DNA of 64,000 bases from contig CAKTAK010000002.1 of the NCBI GenBank assembly GCA_934527315.1, positions 62,001 to 126,000 of the forward strand, given 5' to 3'. The notes under the pieces were generated by a model that was not told the origin of the DNA, ran no database searches, and saw only the letters and a list, made by a program, of their open reading frames with translations. The stretch is from HGM13010 sp934527315. GTDB lineage: Bacteria; Bacillota; Clostridia; Oscillospirales; Oscillospiraceae. Both the position numbers and the translations under genes were made by a program. This document shows, in pieces, positions 15,972 to 26,161 of this stretch (its first letter is position 1; each line of letters starts with the position of its first letter).

Positions 15972-18900
15972 TCAAATTTCCACGGAAATTCCCGGGTGCA
16001 GGAAGTACAGAATTCGGCGTTTTACCGGCAATCCGGTGATTCGCTCCATGGCCATGGCGTACGCGTCCACTTGAGAGCGGTAGAGCGCTGCCCGCTGGGG
16101 AACGGCACCGGGAGAAAGGATGTCGGTTTTGTAGTCGATAATCGTCCACGCGCCTGCTGACTCCACGGCGCAGTCAATCACGCCTTGGAGCAATACCTCG
16201 TCCTCCTCGGCGCCGGGGAAATACTGCTCTGCGGGGCACAGCAGAGAAAATTTGAACTCCCGGAGCACCCGTTCGCCGGAGCGCATGTATTGCCCGGCCT
16301 CGGAGGCGAAAAAGGCGGCGATTTGCTTGAAATCGATGCAGCTTGCCTGCCGGGCGGTGAGATATCCCCCGGTGGTCAGTCGGGCAATTTCGTTTTCGAT
16401 TTCCGTCAGCGAGCCGGTGTTCTGCAAATTGATGTGCTGAAACACCAGATGGACCGCCGTACCCCGTTCCGTGGGGGTGAGAGTTTCCTCCGGTCCGGCG
16501 GGCTGGAAACTGCGGAATCGCCATGCCGTGGGCGTCACCAAAGACTGCGCCTCCGGGTCTGCGTCCTCTCCCAAATGTTTCAGCTCTGTGGCCGTGACTT
16601 TGGAGGGGAGCGTCTGCGCCCGCTGATGGGGATAACGGAATGCAAGACTTTCTCGCAGCTGCGCCAGCAGCTCCGGCTGTGCGGTGTGGTCGTCCAATAC
16701 CACCGGGGCGGCGGCTGCGCTTTCCCGGAGGTCCATGGCGGCGCTTTCCAACCGGAGGTGGGTTTCGCCGTCAGCTAAGGCGGCGGAAATGAGCCAATCG
16801 CACAGACAGTTCTGATTCCGCAGAATCTGGGGAGACATGGGCGCGGTAATCAAAGGCCGGAATTTTTCCAGCTTTCCGGCGCTGTCCTTGACCACACCGG
16901 TCATATACAGATATTCCTTGGCGCGGGTCATTGCCACATACAGCAGACGCATTTCCTCCGAGCGGGTTTCCTGTTTCATGCGCTGTTCAATGGCTTTGCG
17001 GGCAGTGGTGGGATATTCAATGCCCCGTTCCAGATCCGTGACTTTCGGTCCCAAGCCCAACTGCGGGTGAACCAGTACGGCTGCGGAGGTGTCGGAGAAA
17101 TTGAATCTCCGGGCGGTGTCGCAGAGAAACACCACGGGGAATTCCAGACCCTTGGAGCGGTGAATACTCATAATCTGCACGGCGTTTCCGCTTTCACCCC
17201 GGCTGAGATTGGGTTCGTTGCCCAATTCCGCCTGCCGGTTCAGCCATTGCACAAAGCTGCGCAGACCCTGATATTGGCTGCTTTCGAATTGCGCGGCCAA
17301 ATCAATCAGCGCCGTCAGATTCGCGCAGCGGTCGGCGCCGTCTTCCATCGCGGCGCTGATGGTGAGAATATCCAAATCCTGGTACACCCGCCACAGCAGC
17401 TCCCGCAAGGGCAGGTCCGGGGCAATGGCCCGGAATACCCGGAGTTTGTCCAGAAAATCCCGGCATTTTTCGTCCGTTTCCCCGCGGAGACACAATGCGT
17501 CGTAAAAGCTTTCCTGCTTTCCGGCGGCGCGGATTTCCGCCAGCTCGTCCGGCGTAAAGGCCAGATAGGGGGAGCGGAGCACGGCAATCAAGGGAACGTC
17601 CTGCTCCGGATTGTCAATAACGGCCAGCAATGCGCTCATCAGCGTGATTTCCGGGCTGTCATAATATCCGCCGCCCTGCTCGGACTGCACCGGAATCCCG
17701 GCAGCCTCCAAAGCCTGCCGGTAAATGGCGGCTACGGTGTTGGCAGAGCGCATAAGCAGGGCAATATCGCCGTATCGGACGGGTCGTTGGCCACTGCCGT
17801 TGGTCACCGGCATGCCGCCGTCAACCAGCTCCCGGATTTTCCGGGCCACGAAAGCGGCCTCGCAGGCATGGGTATCCGGGGATTCCTCCCCCTCTTCGGC
17901 GCCCGGCCGGTCAATCAGATACAGCGTGGGCTTGGGCACCTCGCCTTGGTATTGCAGGGCGCCGCAGCGGAGCCGGGCGCAGTCATCATATACCAGCTCG
18001 CCCAATTCCTCGGACATGATGTTTTCAAACACGGCGTTGGCTGCGTCCAGAATTTCATGCCGGGAACGGAAATTTTCCTGGAGCAGAATGCGCTGCGGAT
18101 TGCTGTCCTGCTGCGCCGGATGATAGTCCGGGAATTGCACGTATTTCCGGGTGAAAATGGTGGGGTCTGCCAGACGGAATCGGTAAATGGACTGTTTCAC
18201 GTCGCCCACGCAGAACAAATTGGTGCCGTCCCGGGAAACGCACCGGAAAATCAGCTCCTGCACCGCGTTGACGTCCTGATATTCGTCCACCATAATCTCC
18301 GTGTATTTGGGGCGGATTTGCAGCGCCAGCTCCGTGGGCGTGCCGTCGGAATTGGCCAACAGCTTGGCGGCAAAATGTTCCAAATCGCCGTAATCCACCA
18401 CGTTTCTCCGCCGTTTTTCCGCGGAAAATGCCTTGTCAAAGTCCAAAGTCAGCTCCAATAAGGCTTTCATTGCCGGGGCGGTGCGCCGCAAATCGGCCAA
18501 AACTTCTGCGGAACTTTGGGCAAACTGTTTGCCGAAGTCCTTGCAGGCGGTTTTGCAGGATTCCCGCTTGGCTTTGATGGAATCCACCAATTCCGGGTCC
18601 TCGGGGCTGCGAATGGAGCCCAGTCGGGGAAAGGCAATGTTGGCATACTCCGCCGCTTTTTCCCAGCCTATCCGGGCTGCCCGGGAGAAATTCCGGAGAC
18701 TTTCGGCGGTGGTTTGCAGACTTTCGCCGTACTTATCGGCAATGTATTTGTTCTGGGGCAGATAGACCGTTGTGAGCAGTTCGTCTATGGCATTGGCCCA
18801 ATAGTCGCTGTCTCGGGCGGCGGATTCCAGCAGTTCCCGGCCCCAGAGGGTTTCTCCGGCATCGGTGATGTTCTCGGCGAACAGCAAATCCCGCTGTCCG

Positions 18901-19484
18901 GCGGCCCATGCGGCAGGGTCGGCATGGCTTTGCATGCGGGTGTGCAGCGCCAGAACCAAGCTCTCCAACCGGGCATCGTCCCGCCCGGCGCCTACGGTAT
19001 CTGCCAGCAGCCGGAACGCGGAGTCCTCGTCAATGGATTCATACCGCTTTTCCAGTACCTTGGTTAAGCAGGTCTGTTTCAGCTGGTCCATGCGGTCCTG
19101 CTCTGCAATTTTGAAATCCGGGCTCAACCCCAGACCCAAACAATGCTCCCGAATCAGATTGGCGCAGAATCCGTGAATGGTGCTGATTTGGGCGTGACCC
19201 ACCAATGCATACTGCCGGCGGAGCGCCGAATTACCCGGGTCCCGGGCCATTTGCTTGGTGATTTCATTCAGAATTCGGCCCCGCAGTTCCCCTGCGGCGG
19301 CGCGGGTATAGGTGATAATCAGAAAGGAATCAATGCTTTTCGGGGGCGTTTCCGTGAGATATCCCATCAGCCGTTCGGTCAGCACCTTGGTTTTGCCGGA
19401 ACCGGCGGCTGCGGAGACCAGAATGCCCCGGCCCCGTGCCTCAATGGCATGGGCCTGATCAATTGTAGGGGTAAATTCAGCCAT
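15972..19484 (-). CDS. addA: helicase-exonuclease AddAB subunit AddA
   Basis: UvrD-like 3'-5' helicase plus nuclease subunit of AddAB, the Gram-positive counterpart of RecBCD that resects double-strand breaks for recombination. The 1170-residue product opens with the Walker A SAAAGSGKT (about 19-27). Later come the DEYQD helicase motif, the SIHRSKGLEFPVVF motif and, near the C-terminus, the RecB-type nuclease motif IIDYKTD. Its start overlaps the end of addB by 8 bp, so the two are translationally coupled in an addB-addA operon. Confidence 0.96.
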   Translation of the reverse strand: MAEFTPTIDQAHAIEARGRGILVSAAAGSGKTKVLTERLMGYLTETPPKSIDSFLIITYTRAAAGELRGRILNEITKQMARDPGNSALRRQYALVGHAQISTIHGFCANLIREHCLGLGLSPDFKIAEQDRMDQLKQTCLTKVLEKRYESIDEDSAFRLLADTVGAGRDDARLESLVLALHTRMQSHADPAAWAAGQRDLLFAENITDAGETLWGRELLESAARDSDYWANAIDELLTTVYLPQNKYIADKYGESLQTTAESLRNFSRAARIGWEKAAEYANIAFPRLGSIRSPEDPELVDSIKAKRESCKTACKDFGKQFAQSSAEVLADLRRTAPAMKALLELTLDFDKAFSAEKRRRNVVDYGDLEHFAAKLLANSDGTPTELALQIRPKYTEIMVDEYQDVNAVQELIFRCVSRDGTNLFCVGDVKQSIYRFRLADPTIFTRKYVQFPDYHPAQQDSNPQRILLQENFRSRHEILDAANAVFENIMSEELGELVYDDCARLRCGALQYQGEVPKPTLYLIDRPGAEEGEESPDTHACEAAFVARKIRELVDGGMPVTNGSGQRPVRYGDIALLMRSANTVAAIYRQALEAAGIPVQSEQGGGYYDSPEITLMSALLAVIDNPEQDVPLIAVLRSPYLAFTPDELAEIRAAGKQESFYDALCLRGETDEKCRDFLDKLRVFRAIAPDLPLRELLWRVYQDLDILTISAAMEDGADRCANLTALIDLAAQFESSQYQGLRSFVQWLNRQAELGNEPNLSRGESGNAVQIMSIHRSKGLEFPVVFLCDTARRFNFSDTSAAVLVHPQLGLGPKVTDLERGIEYPTTARKAIEQRMKQETRSEEMRLLYVAMTRAKEYLYMTGVVKDSAGKLEKFRPLITAPMSPQILRNQNCLCDWLISAALADGETHLRLESAAMDLRESAAAAPVVLDDHTAQPELLAQLRESLAFRYPHQRAQTLPSKVTATELKHLGEDADPEAQSLVTPTAWRFRSFQPAGPEETLTPTERGTAVHLVFQHINLQNTGSLTEIENEIARLTTGGYLTARQASCIDFKQIAAFFASEAGQYMRSGERVLREFKFSLLCPAEQYFPGAEEDEVLLQGVIDCAVESAGAWTIIDYKTDILSPGAVPQRAALYRSQVDAYAMAMERITGLPVKRRILYFLHPGISVEI

Positions 19485-22400
19485 GGTTCACTTCTCCTTG
19501 TATCAAAGACCAGACTTTTGTAGCCGGCAGCTTGGGCAGATACCGGCGCTGGTCGCCGTGACGTCCGTCCTCAAAGGCACAGGCGTTGGCATAATCGCAA
19601 TATTGGCAGGCGGATTGCTGCTGACTTTTGTAATAGGGGTCGGCGGCAATGCTGCCCGCCTTCAGCTCCCGGGCCAGTTCCTGCAAAGTCAAATCAATGT
19701 GCCGCGCCAGCAGACCCATCTGCTCGGCGGTGGCCAATGCCTCCGGCACGTCTGCGCCCCGTTTTTTCACGGAAACGGGCAGATACTGATAGGCCTCGCC
19801 CTGATTGTTCTCCATGGCGGCGATGACGGCCTCGTCCTGCAGAATCAAACCGGAGCGGAGATGCTCCTTCATCTGCTGCTTGGCAATCTCCTCATCGGAG
19901 AGATTTTCCGTGCTGCGGACCGCCTTGCTGTATGCCGGAACATACAGCACCCCGGCGGGCATCACCGGTTTTCCGTACAGCGCAGGTCCGCATTGCTCCA
20001 AAGTGAACAAATACAGCAGCATCTGCAAATTCATACCGTACCACACATCGGACAAAGTGAATTCCTTTTTGCCGGTTTTGTAGTCCACCACCCGGAGATA
20101 CAGCTTGCCCTCATGCTCCCAACCGTCCACCCGGTCGGCAATGCCGGTGAGAATCAGGTTGTTGTCTCCGTCGCCGATTTCCATAGGGGGAATCCGGTCA
20201 TTCCGGCCGAAATCCAATTCAAAGCTCAGGGGCTCGAATCGGGAGCGGCGGAGCTCCGCGGCCATATCGTCCACAACAGCCCGCACGTCTTTTGTCAGGC
20301 GGCGGAACAGATAAATGAACCGGGGTGTTTTTTCTCGGAAATCGTTGAGAAATTCGTGAATATACCGTTCAATGGCCTCATCGGTGAGCCGATGCACGGC
20401 AGCCTCGTCCGCATGTTGGAATCCGCCAAGCTCCATCACACCGCCGGCCACGTGTTCCAGAACGTAGTGCATGAATGTGCCCTGCTCCGGCGGGGCGAAG
20501 GCTGCCGGCTGCCGGGGGCGGGCGTTCAGACCGTATTGCAGGAAATAGGCAAAGCGGCAGGAGGCGAATTTATCAATGCGGGAGGCGGACAGCCGGGGCT
20601 TTTTGCCGTAAAGCAGCTCCACACACCGCCGGGAAAGCTGTCCCCGGCTCTGGGCGGCAGCGGCTTTCAGAAAGGCGAACCGCTCCGGCTCCGTTTCCTT
20701 GAAATATTCCGCGGCAGCCATGGCGGCGGGAGGATTGCCCACACCCCGGAGCGACACGGCAGCCAATTCCAACGCGCTGTCATGGGCGGCATATTTGCAC
20801 CGAGCGGTGTCAATGCGCTCCACCGGCAGGGCAAACAATTCTTCCGCCCGGGTCATTACAATGGAGGGGCGGCTGGTGCCGTCATCGGGATAGGTGAGCA
20901 TCAGACTGTTTTTGGGCAGGGTCAGGCAGTTGTAAATAATGGTGAACTCCCGCCACAGCTCCGCGTCTCCGCAGGAGCCTAAATCCAGACCGTTTTCCAG
21001 CAGGCGGGTCCGGTCTTCTTGGGTGAAAATGCCGCTGGTTTCCTCCGGTTGGGGCAGATGCCGGTCCGAGGCACCCAGAACAATCAGATGTTTCAGATTC
21101 CGGCGGCGCATACGGTCCATATCTCCTGCGGAAACCCGGTCCACGGCTACAGGAATGGTGCCGATGTTGTACTGACTGAGCATCAGACCGAACAGCTTGG
21201 CAAAGGTTTCCCGGTCCATGGGCAGGTCTGCCAGCAGACCGTCAAACTGCTCCATTGCTTGCAGGGTGATTTCCCACAAGCCGGCACATTCCGCGGCTTG
21301 CTGCGGGTAACCGTTGGCCTCCAAGGTATTTGCCTGCCGTTCCAGAATCTGGGCCGCGTGGAGCTGTTCCAGAAAATCCGCCAGTGCAGCCACTTGGTCA
21401 TGGGCGGTTTCGGCGGCATCGGCTTTTTGCAGCAATTGGAGCAAGGGTCCGGCAGCCCGGCGGCGGAGGGCATTTACGGTGTCCAGCAGCTGTCGGTCGC
21501 TGTCGGAGAAATTCTGCGAGAAACCGTCCGGGTGCATGGTCCAATTGCCCTCCCGGGTCCATGCGTTGCCCCGGAGATTCCACAGCAGGACATAGTTTTC
21601 CAGCAGGTCGCATTCCTCCGGAGTCAAACCGGTTAAACCGGTGCGGAGATATGTCAGCACATCGTCTGCCTCCCAACCGCCGGAGAAAATCTCATAAGCC
21701 GCGGTAATCAGCCGGGGCAGGGGTTTGGAAAGCACATCGGTTTTTTGTGTGAAATAGAGCGGAATGCCGTATTTTCGGAAGGTACTGTCCAGAATGGTTT
21801 CGTATTCCGAAAAGCCGCGGACGGCAATGGCAATTTCCCGCCAGCGGCAGCCGGTTTTCCGGACCAGCTCTAGGGTTTTTGCCGCGGCAAATTCACATTC
21901 TGCGGCAATGCTGTCCCCGGCATACAGAGAAATTTCCGTCTGTTCCGGCATGGTGCGTCCGCTGCCGTAGGTGAACATCAAATCCCCGAACAAATTCAGC
22001 GGGGTTTCGGCATTCTCCGGCTCCATTTGCCGCTCCGCAACGGGGATATTTCGTTCCTCGGCCACCCGTTTCAAAATGCGCGCGGTGCTCAAAGGAATGG
22101 CAAACACTTCGTTTTCCGGGGCATTTACATCGCAGGTCAGGCAGACGGTCAACGGATTGCCCTTGTCCAACAGTGCGCCCAGAATATTCCGCTGCTGCCG
22201 GGTAAAATCCGTGAACCCGTCCAGATAGAATCGGATTCCCTGCAAATCCCCGTCGGGAATTTGCCGCGCCAGTCGGCTCAGTCGGTCTGTGGGGTCGGTA
22301 TGCCCTTCGGCAACGATGCCGTCATACATGGCAGAAAGAAGTGCCAAATCGTGGAGCTTGTCGCCCAGAATTCCGCCGCAGACCTGCGCGGTTTCCAGCA

Positions 22401-22806
22401 GCTGCTCCGGAGTGATGCAGGCGGTTTTCAGCTCCGTAACGGCTTGCAGCAACTGATTTTGCAGGGAAACCTGTTTCCGGGCGGCACCGTAAATCCGCAG
22501 CTGAGGAAATACCTGGGTAATGGCCAGAGACATGCAAAGCAGCTGACCGCCTTTGTCCAACAGCGGAAATTCCGAGCTGCCCAGCTGCCGGTCCATGTAC
22601 CGGGCAAAGCCGGTGAAACTCATGACCTCGGCATATAAGGACAGTTTCGGCCCGCAAACCCGGGCCAATTCCCGCTCCGCCTCGTGGCTGTATTGCTCCG
22701 GCACGATGAGAATGCTGCGGATACCGGCGGCAACATTCCGGGAAATTTCCTCCATCACGGCGCCGGTTTTTCCGGTGCCGGCTTTTCCTGTGAGTATGGT
22801 AAGCAT
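19477..22806 (-). CDS. addB: helicase-exonuclease AddAB subunit AddB
   Basis: Second subunit of AddAB, with an inactivated helicase-like fold, a nuclease domain and an iron-sulfur cluster. The 1109-residue product starts MLTILTGKAGTGKT at 22806 behind AGGAGG. The frame extends upstream to 22947 but without a ribosome site. The iron-sulfur cysteines are visible as one Cys in FASCRFAYFLQYG and three in SACQYCDYANACAF near the C-terminus. The nuclease motif VVDYKTG lies between them. It overlaps addA by 8 bp. Confidence 0.95.
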   Translation of the reverse strand: MLTILTGKAGTGKTGAVMEEISRNVAAGIRSILIVPEQYSHEAERELARVCGPKLSLYAEVMSFTGFARYMDRQLGSSEFPLLDKGGQLLCMSLAITQVFPQLRIYGAARKQVSLQNQLLQAVTELKTACITPEQLLETAQVCGGILGDKLHDLALLSAMYDGIVAEGHTDPTDRLSRLARQIPDGDLQGIRFYLDGFTDFTRQQRNILGALLDKGNPLTVCLTCDVNAPENEVFAIPLSTARILKRVAEERNIPVAERQMEPENAETPLNLFGDLMFTYGSGRTMPEQTEISLYAGDSIAAECEFAAAKTLELVRKTGCRWREIAIAVRGFSEYETILDSTFRKYGIPLYFTQKTDVLSKPLPRLITAAYEIFSGGWEADDVLTYLRTGLTGLTPEECDLLENYVLLWNLRGNAWTREGNWTMHPDGFSQNFSDSDRQLLDTVNALRRRAAGPLLQLLQKADAAETAHDQVAALADFLEQLHAAQILERQANTLEANGYPQQAAECAGLWEITLQAMEQFDGLLADLPMDRETFAKLFGLMLSQYNIGTIPVAVDRVSAGDMDRMRRRNLKHLIVLGASDRHLPQPEETSGIFTQEDRTRLLENGLDLGSCGDAELWREFTIIYNCLTLPKNSLMLTYPDDGTSRPSIVMTRAEELFALPVERIDTARCKYAAHDSALELAAVSLRGVGNPPAAMAAAEYFKETEPERFAFLKAAAAQSRGQLSRRCVELLYGKKPRLSASRIDKFASCRFAYFLQYGLNARPRQPAAFAPPEQGTFMHYVLEHVAGGVMELGGFQHADEAAVHRLTDEAIERYIHEFLNDFREKTPRFIYLFRRLTKDVRAVVDDMAAELRRSRFEPLSFELDFGRNDRIPPMEIGDGDNNLILTGIADRVDGWEHEGKLYLRVVDYKTGKKEFTLSDVWYGMNLQMLLYLFTLEQCGPALYGKPVMPAGVLYVPAYSKAVRSTENLSDEEIAKQQMKEHLRSGLILQDEAVIAAMENNQGEAYQYLPVSVKKRGADVPEALATAEQMGLLARHIDLTLQELARELKAGSIAADPYYKSQQQSACQYCDYANACAFEDGRHGDQRRYLPKLPATKVWSLIQGEVNHG

Positions 22807-22901
22807 AGGCAACCTCCTATGAAAACAATCTTTGGAACAGTATAGCATATTTTTTGCCGGATTGCCCGGCCTTTTGCATTGGTTATTGCATTGATAATAG
22901 C

Positions 22902-22930
22902 AAAAAGGCTGCCCCGTTTGTGGGACAGCC
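22902..22930 (-). terminator. second minus-strand terminator downstream of rpmB
   Basis: Stem GGCTG(C/T)CCC / GGG(A/G)CAGCC. Followed on the minus strand by TTTTT (22902-22906). It lies after the main rpmB terminator and may shield addB from read-through. Confidence 0.6.
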
Positions 22931-22954
22931 GGTGGGAAAAGACGCATACAGCCG

Positions 22955-22985
22955 AAAAAAGCCCGCCAGCAATGGCCGGCAGGCT
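22955..22985 (-). terminator. terminator of rpmB
   Basis: On the minus strand the stem GCCTGCCGGCC / (G)CTGGCGGGC with loop ATT is followed by TTTTTT (22955-22960), 27 bp after the rpmB stop. Confidence 0.8.
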
Positions 22986-23011
22986 TGTTTCGGGTAAATT
23001 CAATTACGCAA

Positions 23012-23197
23012 TTATGCGCGGGTGACCTTGCCGCTGCGCAGGCAGCGAGTGCAGACGTAAACGTGTTTGGGCGTACCGTCCACGATGGCCTTGACGCGCT
23101 TCACATTGGGTTTCCAAGTGCGATTGGACCGTCTGTGAGAGTGGGAAACCTGGATGCCGAAAGCAACATCCTTGTCGCAAAACTGACATTTTGCCAT
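23012..23197 (-). CDS. rpmB: 50S ribosomal protein L28, zinc-binding type
   Basis: Large-subunit ribosomal protein, 61 residues. It starts MAKCQFCDKDVAFG with the family's VSHSHRRSNRTWKPN core. Two CxxC pairs (CQFC and CTRC) form a zinc ribbon. The start at 23197 follows GAGGTGCTTCAA. The frame runs on upstream to 23296 but that part is not L28. Monocistronic, with a promoter at 23248-23276 and a small leader hairpin (GCTGCGT / ACGCAGC, 23224-23241). Confidence 0.96.
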   Translation of the reverse strand: MAKCQFCDKDVAFGIQVSHSHRRSNRTWKPNVKRVKAIVDGTPKHVYVCTRCLRSGKVTRA

Positions 23198-23247
23198 TTG
23201 AAGCACCTCCTCGGTTGATATCGGCTGCGTACAAACGCAGCTAAGAT

Positions 23248-23276
23248 ATAATAGCAGAAAACCGGCATAATTGCAA
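23248..23276 (-). promoter_or_regulatory. sigma-A-type promoter for rpmB
   Basis: On the minus strand TTGCAA (23271-23276), 17-bp spacer, TATTAT (23248-23253). Its -35 box and spacer match the style of the rpmE promoter. Confidence 0.75.
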
Positions 23277-23333
23277 GCACTATTTTTCGAAAACAAAAAT
23301 CCGGTTTTCGGGGCAAGTTCCGGCCGGGAACCA

Positions 23334-23362
23334 TTGAAAAACGGAGAAAAATTGTTTACAAT
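23334..23362 (+). promoter_or_regulatory. sigma-A-type promoter for the hprK-murB-rapZ-whiA-dnaE cluster
   Basis: TTGAAA (23334-23339), 17-bp spacer, TACAAT (23357-23362), 58 bp before the hprK start. No further promoter or terminator is obvious before the end of dnaE. Confidence 0.75.
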
Positions 23363-23419
23363 GTATGGTGTGAATTTACGCGGTGCGCCATGCGGCCGCG
23401 GCGGTCAAGGAGGAACCTT

Positions 23420-24349
23420 ATGAGTCAATATTCCGTCCCGCTGAAGGTAATCGTGGAAGAACTGGAGATGGAGATTCTCCGAAAGTCCACGGATTTTGAT
23501 ACACGCCTGATTACAAAAGCTGATGTAAACCGCCCGGCATTGCAGCTGGCCGGATTTTATAACTACTTTGACCCGAAACGAATGCAGTGCATCGGCCGGG
23601 TGGAAAGCACCTTTTTGGACAGCATGTCCGCGTCCCAGCGGAGAAAGTCCTTTGAGGAATTTATGAAACACGACATTGACGGTCTGATTATCTGCCATAA
23701 CTGCGTGCCGTTCCCGGAATGTCTGGAAATGGCGGAAAAGTATGACCGTAACGTGTTTTTGGTGCAGGAAGATACGTCCAAATTTATGGCCGACCTGATT
23801 GATACCCTGAACGGGTATCTGGCCCCCCGGCAGACCATTCACGGGGTACTGGTGGAGGTGTTCGGCGAGGGTGTTCTGATTACCGGCGATTCCGGCGCGG
23901 GCAAAAGCGAAGCTGCGTTGGCCCTGCTGACCCGGGGACATCGTTTGGTGGCAGACGACGCCGTGGAAATCAAGCGACTGGGCCGCAAGCGCCTGCGCGG
24001 TTCGGCACCGGAGCTGATTCGGTATTATATGGAACTTCGGGGCATCGGCATTATCAATGCCCGGGAGATTTACGGTATGGGCGCCGTCAAACCGGATACC
24101 AATATTGCACTGGTTGTCAATCTGGAATACTGGGACGATAATAAATTTTACGACCGTCTGGGTCTGGATACGGAATATCAGGAAATTATGGGGGTCAAGG
24201 TGCCCAGTATCACCATTCCTGTCCGTCCGGGCCGAAATTTAGCGGTGATTATCGAACTGGCAACCCTGAACAATCGCCAGAAGAAAATGGGTATGAACGC
24301 GGCGCAGACATTGTCTGACGCGTTGGAAAAAATGGGTGAGTCCGTATGA
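23420..24349 (+). CDS. hprK: HPr kinase/phosphorylase
   Basis: Bifunctional enzyme that phosphorylates Ser46 of HPr with ATP or PPi and reverses the reaction with Pi, the sensor of carbon catabolite control in Firmicutes. The 309-residue product has the N-terminal MurF-like domain and the kinase domain with the P-loop GDSGAGKSE (about 155-163), LVADDAVEI and the HprK signature around MELRGIGIINAREIYG. The start at 23420 follows AAGGAGG. An upstream in-frame ATG (23390) precedes that site and is rejected. Its stop overlaps the murB start by 4 bp. Confidence 0.96.
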   Translation: MSQYSVPLKVIVEELEMEILRKSTDFDTRLITKADVNRPALQLAGFYNYFDPKRMQCIGRVESTFLDSMSASQRRKSFEEFMKHDIDGLIICHNCVPFPECLEMAEKYDRNVFLVQEDTSKFMADLIDTLNGYLAPRQTIHGVLVEVFGEGVLITGDSGAGKSEAALALLTRGHRLVADDAVEIKRLGRKRLRGSAPELIRYYMELRGIGIINAREIYGMGAVKPDTNIALVVNLEYWDDNKFYDRLGLDTEYQEIMGVKVPSITIPVRPGRNLAVIIELATLNNRQKKMGMNAAQTLSDALEKMGESV

Positions 24350-25269
24350 GCGGTGCAGCATTGGCCGCAGCGCTGCGGGAACAGCTGCCGGCATTGGATT
24401 TGCGGGAGTGGGAGCCCATGGACCGGCACACCACGTTCCGCATCGGCGGCCGGGCAGAGCTGTTCTGCCGTCCGAACGGTACGGAGGAGCTGCGAACAGT
24501 TTGCCGGATTCTGAAAGAAAAGGGCGTGCGGCCGTTTGTGATGGGTCGAGGCAGCAACCTGCTGTTTGGAGACGGCAAGCTGAATGGCATTGTGATTCAG
24601 CTTGCGGAAAATCAAGGCGAAATCGAGCACCTTTCGGAGCGGGAACTGTATGCACAGTCCGGGGCAACGTTGGTGCAGCTGGCCAGAACGGCCCGGGATT
24701 CGGGTCTTTCCGGTCTGGAATTTGCCGGGGGAATTCCCGGCGCGGTGGGCGGCGGAATCGCCATGAATGCCGGCGCTTACGGCGGAGAAATGAAAGACGT
24801 GACGGCATGGGTGGACGTTCTGGACGAACAGCTGGAAGTACGCCGTCTGGCCCCGGAGGACTGTGACTTTTCCTATCGGCACAGCGCCTTTCTGGACGGG
24901 GAGGATATCATTTTGGGAGCGGCATTCCGGCTGACCCCGGAATCAGGAGAGATCATTTCTCAACGCATGGAGGAATACAAAGCCAAGCGGGTGGCAACCC
25001 AACCGCTGAATTATCCCAGCGCCGGCAGTACGTTCAAGCGCCCGGCATCGGGCATTGCGGCAAAAATGATTGACGAGGCCGGCTTGAAGGGCTATACCGT
25101 GGGCGGCGCGCAGGTATCCGAAAAGCATGCGGGATTTGTCATCAACCGGGGCGGAGCCACCTGCAGCGATGTGCTCAAGCTGATGGACCATGTGCAAACC
25201 GTCGTGGAAGAACGAACGGGCGTCCGTTTGGAGCCGGAGGTTCGAATCGTCACGGAATTGGGGGAATAA
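24346..25269 (+). CDS. murB: UDP-N-acetylmuramate dehydrogenase MurB
   Basis: FAD enzyme that reduces UDP-GlcNAc-enolpyruvate to UDP-MurNAc with NADPH, an early peptidoglycan step in the cytoplasm. The 307-residue product shows the FAD-binding region MGRGSNLL and GIPGAVGGGIAMNAGAYGGE, the Arg-Ser catalytic region YRHSAF, and YPSAGSTFKRP, typical of the type II MurB of Gram-positive bacteria. ATGA overlap with hprK indicates coupling, and rapZ follows after 4 bp. The placement next to RapZ links cell-wall amino-sugar synthesis with its regulator. Confidence 0.96.
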   Translation: MSGAALAAALREQLPALDLREWEPMDRHTTFRIGGRAELFCRPNGTEELRTVCRILKEKGVRPFVMGRGSNLLFGDGKLNGIVIQLAENQGEIEHLSERELYAQSGATLVQLARTARDSGLSGLEFAGGIPGAVGGGIAMNAGAYGGEMKDVTAWVDVLDEQLEVRRLAPEDCDFSYRHSAFLDGEDIILGAAFRLTPESGEIISQRMEEYKAKRVATQPLNYPSAGSTFKRPASGIAAKMIDEAGLKGYTVGGAQVSEKHAGFVINRGGATCSDVLKLMDHVQTVVEERTGVRLEPEVRIVTELGE

Positions 25270-25273
25270 GCCT

Positions 25274-26146
25274 ATGGAATTTATTATTGTAACGGGTCAA
25301 TCCGGCGCGGGAAAGAGCCAAGTGGCCGCAGCGCTGGAGGATATGGGCGTTTATTGCGTGGATAATATGCCGGTGGCACTGCTGCCTCAGCTGGCAAATA
25401 TTTTTCTGAATATGCAGGAAAAATACAGCCGTGTGGCACTGGTTACGGACATTCGGGCATGGGGCGATGCCAACGAGCTGCTGTTTGCGTTGGACGAACT
25501 GCGGAATCAAGGCATTCAGTACCGGATTTTGTATTTGTACGCGGATATTCAAACGTTGGTGAAACGGTACAAGGAAACCCGCCGCCGTCACCCGTTGGAA
25601 ACGAATACCGTTTCCTTGGAGGCAGCCATTCGCCGGGAAAGTCACGTTCTGGAGCCCATTCGGCTGCAGGCGGAAGATGTGCTGAACACCTCCGGGCTGA
25701 CCATTGCCCAGCTGAAATCCAAGCTGTCGGATATTTTCGGCGGCTTTGCAGAAAAGCGGGGCATTTCCGTGAACGTCATTTCCTTTGGATTCAAGTACGG
25801 CGTTCCCATTGAGGCGGATATGGTATTTGACGTCCGATTTTTGCCCAACCCCTATTATGAGGAGGACCTGCGGCATAAAACCGGATTGGACGACCCCGTG
25901 TACGATTATGTGTTCCGGGACGGAAACGCGGCGGAGTTTTTGACGAAATTGGTGGATATGCTGATGTTCCTGATTCCGCTGTATGAGAAAGAGGGAAAGT
26001 ACTCTCTCACCGTGGGCATCGGCTGCACCGGCGGTCAGCACCGGAGCGTGTCCATCGCCCGGGCATTGACGGAATATTTGAAACAGCATGAGATTCCCGT
26101 GCGGATTGAGCATCGGAATATTGACGGCGATACAAAAGTAAGATAA
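25274..26146 (+). CDS. rapZ: RapZ-family nucleotide-binding protein (YvcJ)
   Basis: P-loop protein. In E. coli RapZ senses glucosamine-6-P and steers sRNA decay. In Firmicutes (YvcJ) its role is less clear. The 290-residue product starts MEFIIVTGQSGAGKS with the Walker A at about 7-15. YCVDNMP follows, and the C-terminal GIGCTGGQHRSV and HRNI belong to the ligand-binding domain. The ATG at 25274 lies 4 bp after the murB stop. The usual Firmicute neighbour yvcK between rapZ and whiA is missing here. Confidence 0.94.
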   Translation: MEFIIVTGQSGAGKSQVAAALEDMGVYCVDNMPVALLPQLANIFLNMQEKYSRVALVTDIRAWGDANELLFALDELRNQGIQYRILYLYADIQTLVKRYKETRRRHPLETNTVSLEAAIRRESHVLEPIRLQAEDVLNTSGLTIAQLKSKLSDIFGGFAEKRGISVNVISFGFKYGVPIEADMVFDVRFLPNPYYEEDLRHKTGLDDPVYDYVFRDGNAAEFLTKLVDMLMFLIPLYEKEGKYSLTVGIGCTGGQHRSVSIARALTEYLKQHEIPVRIEHRNIDGDTKVR

Positions 26147-26161
26147 GCAACAGGAGTTCAT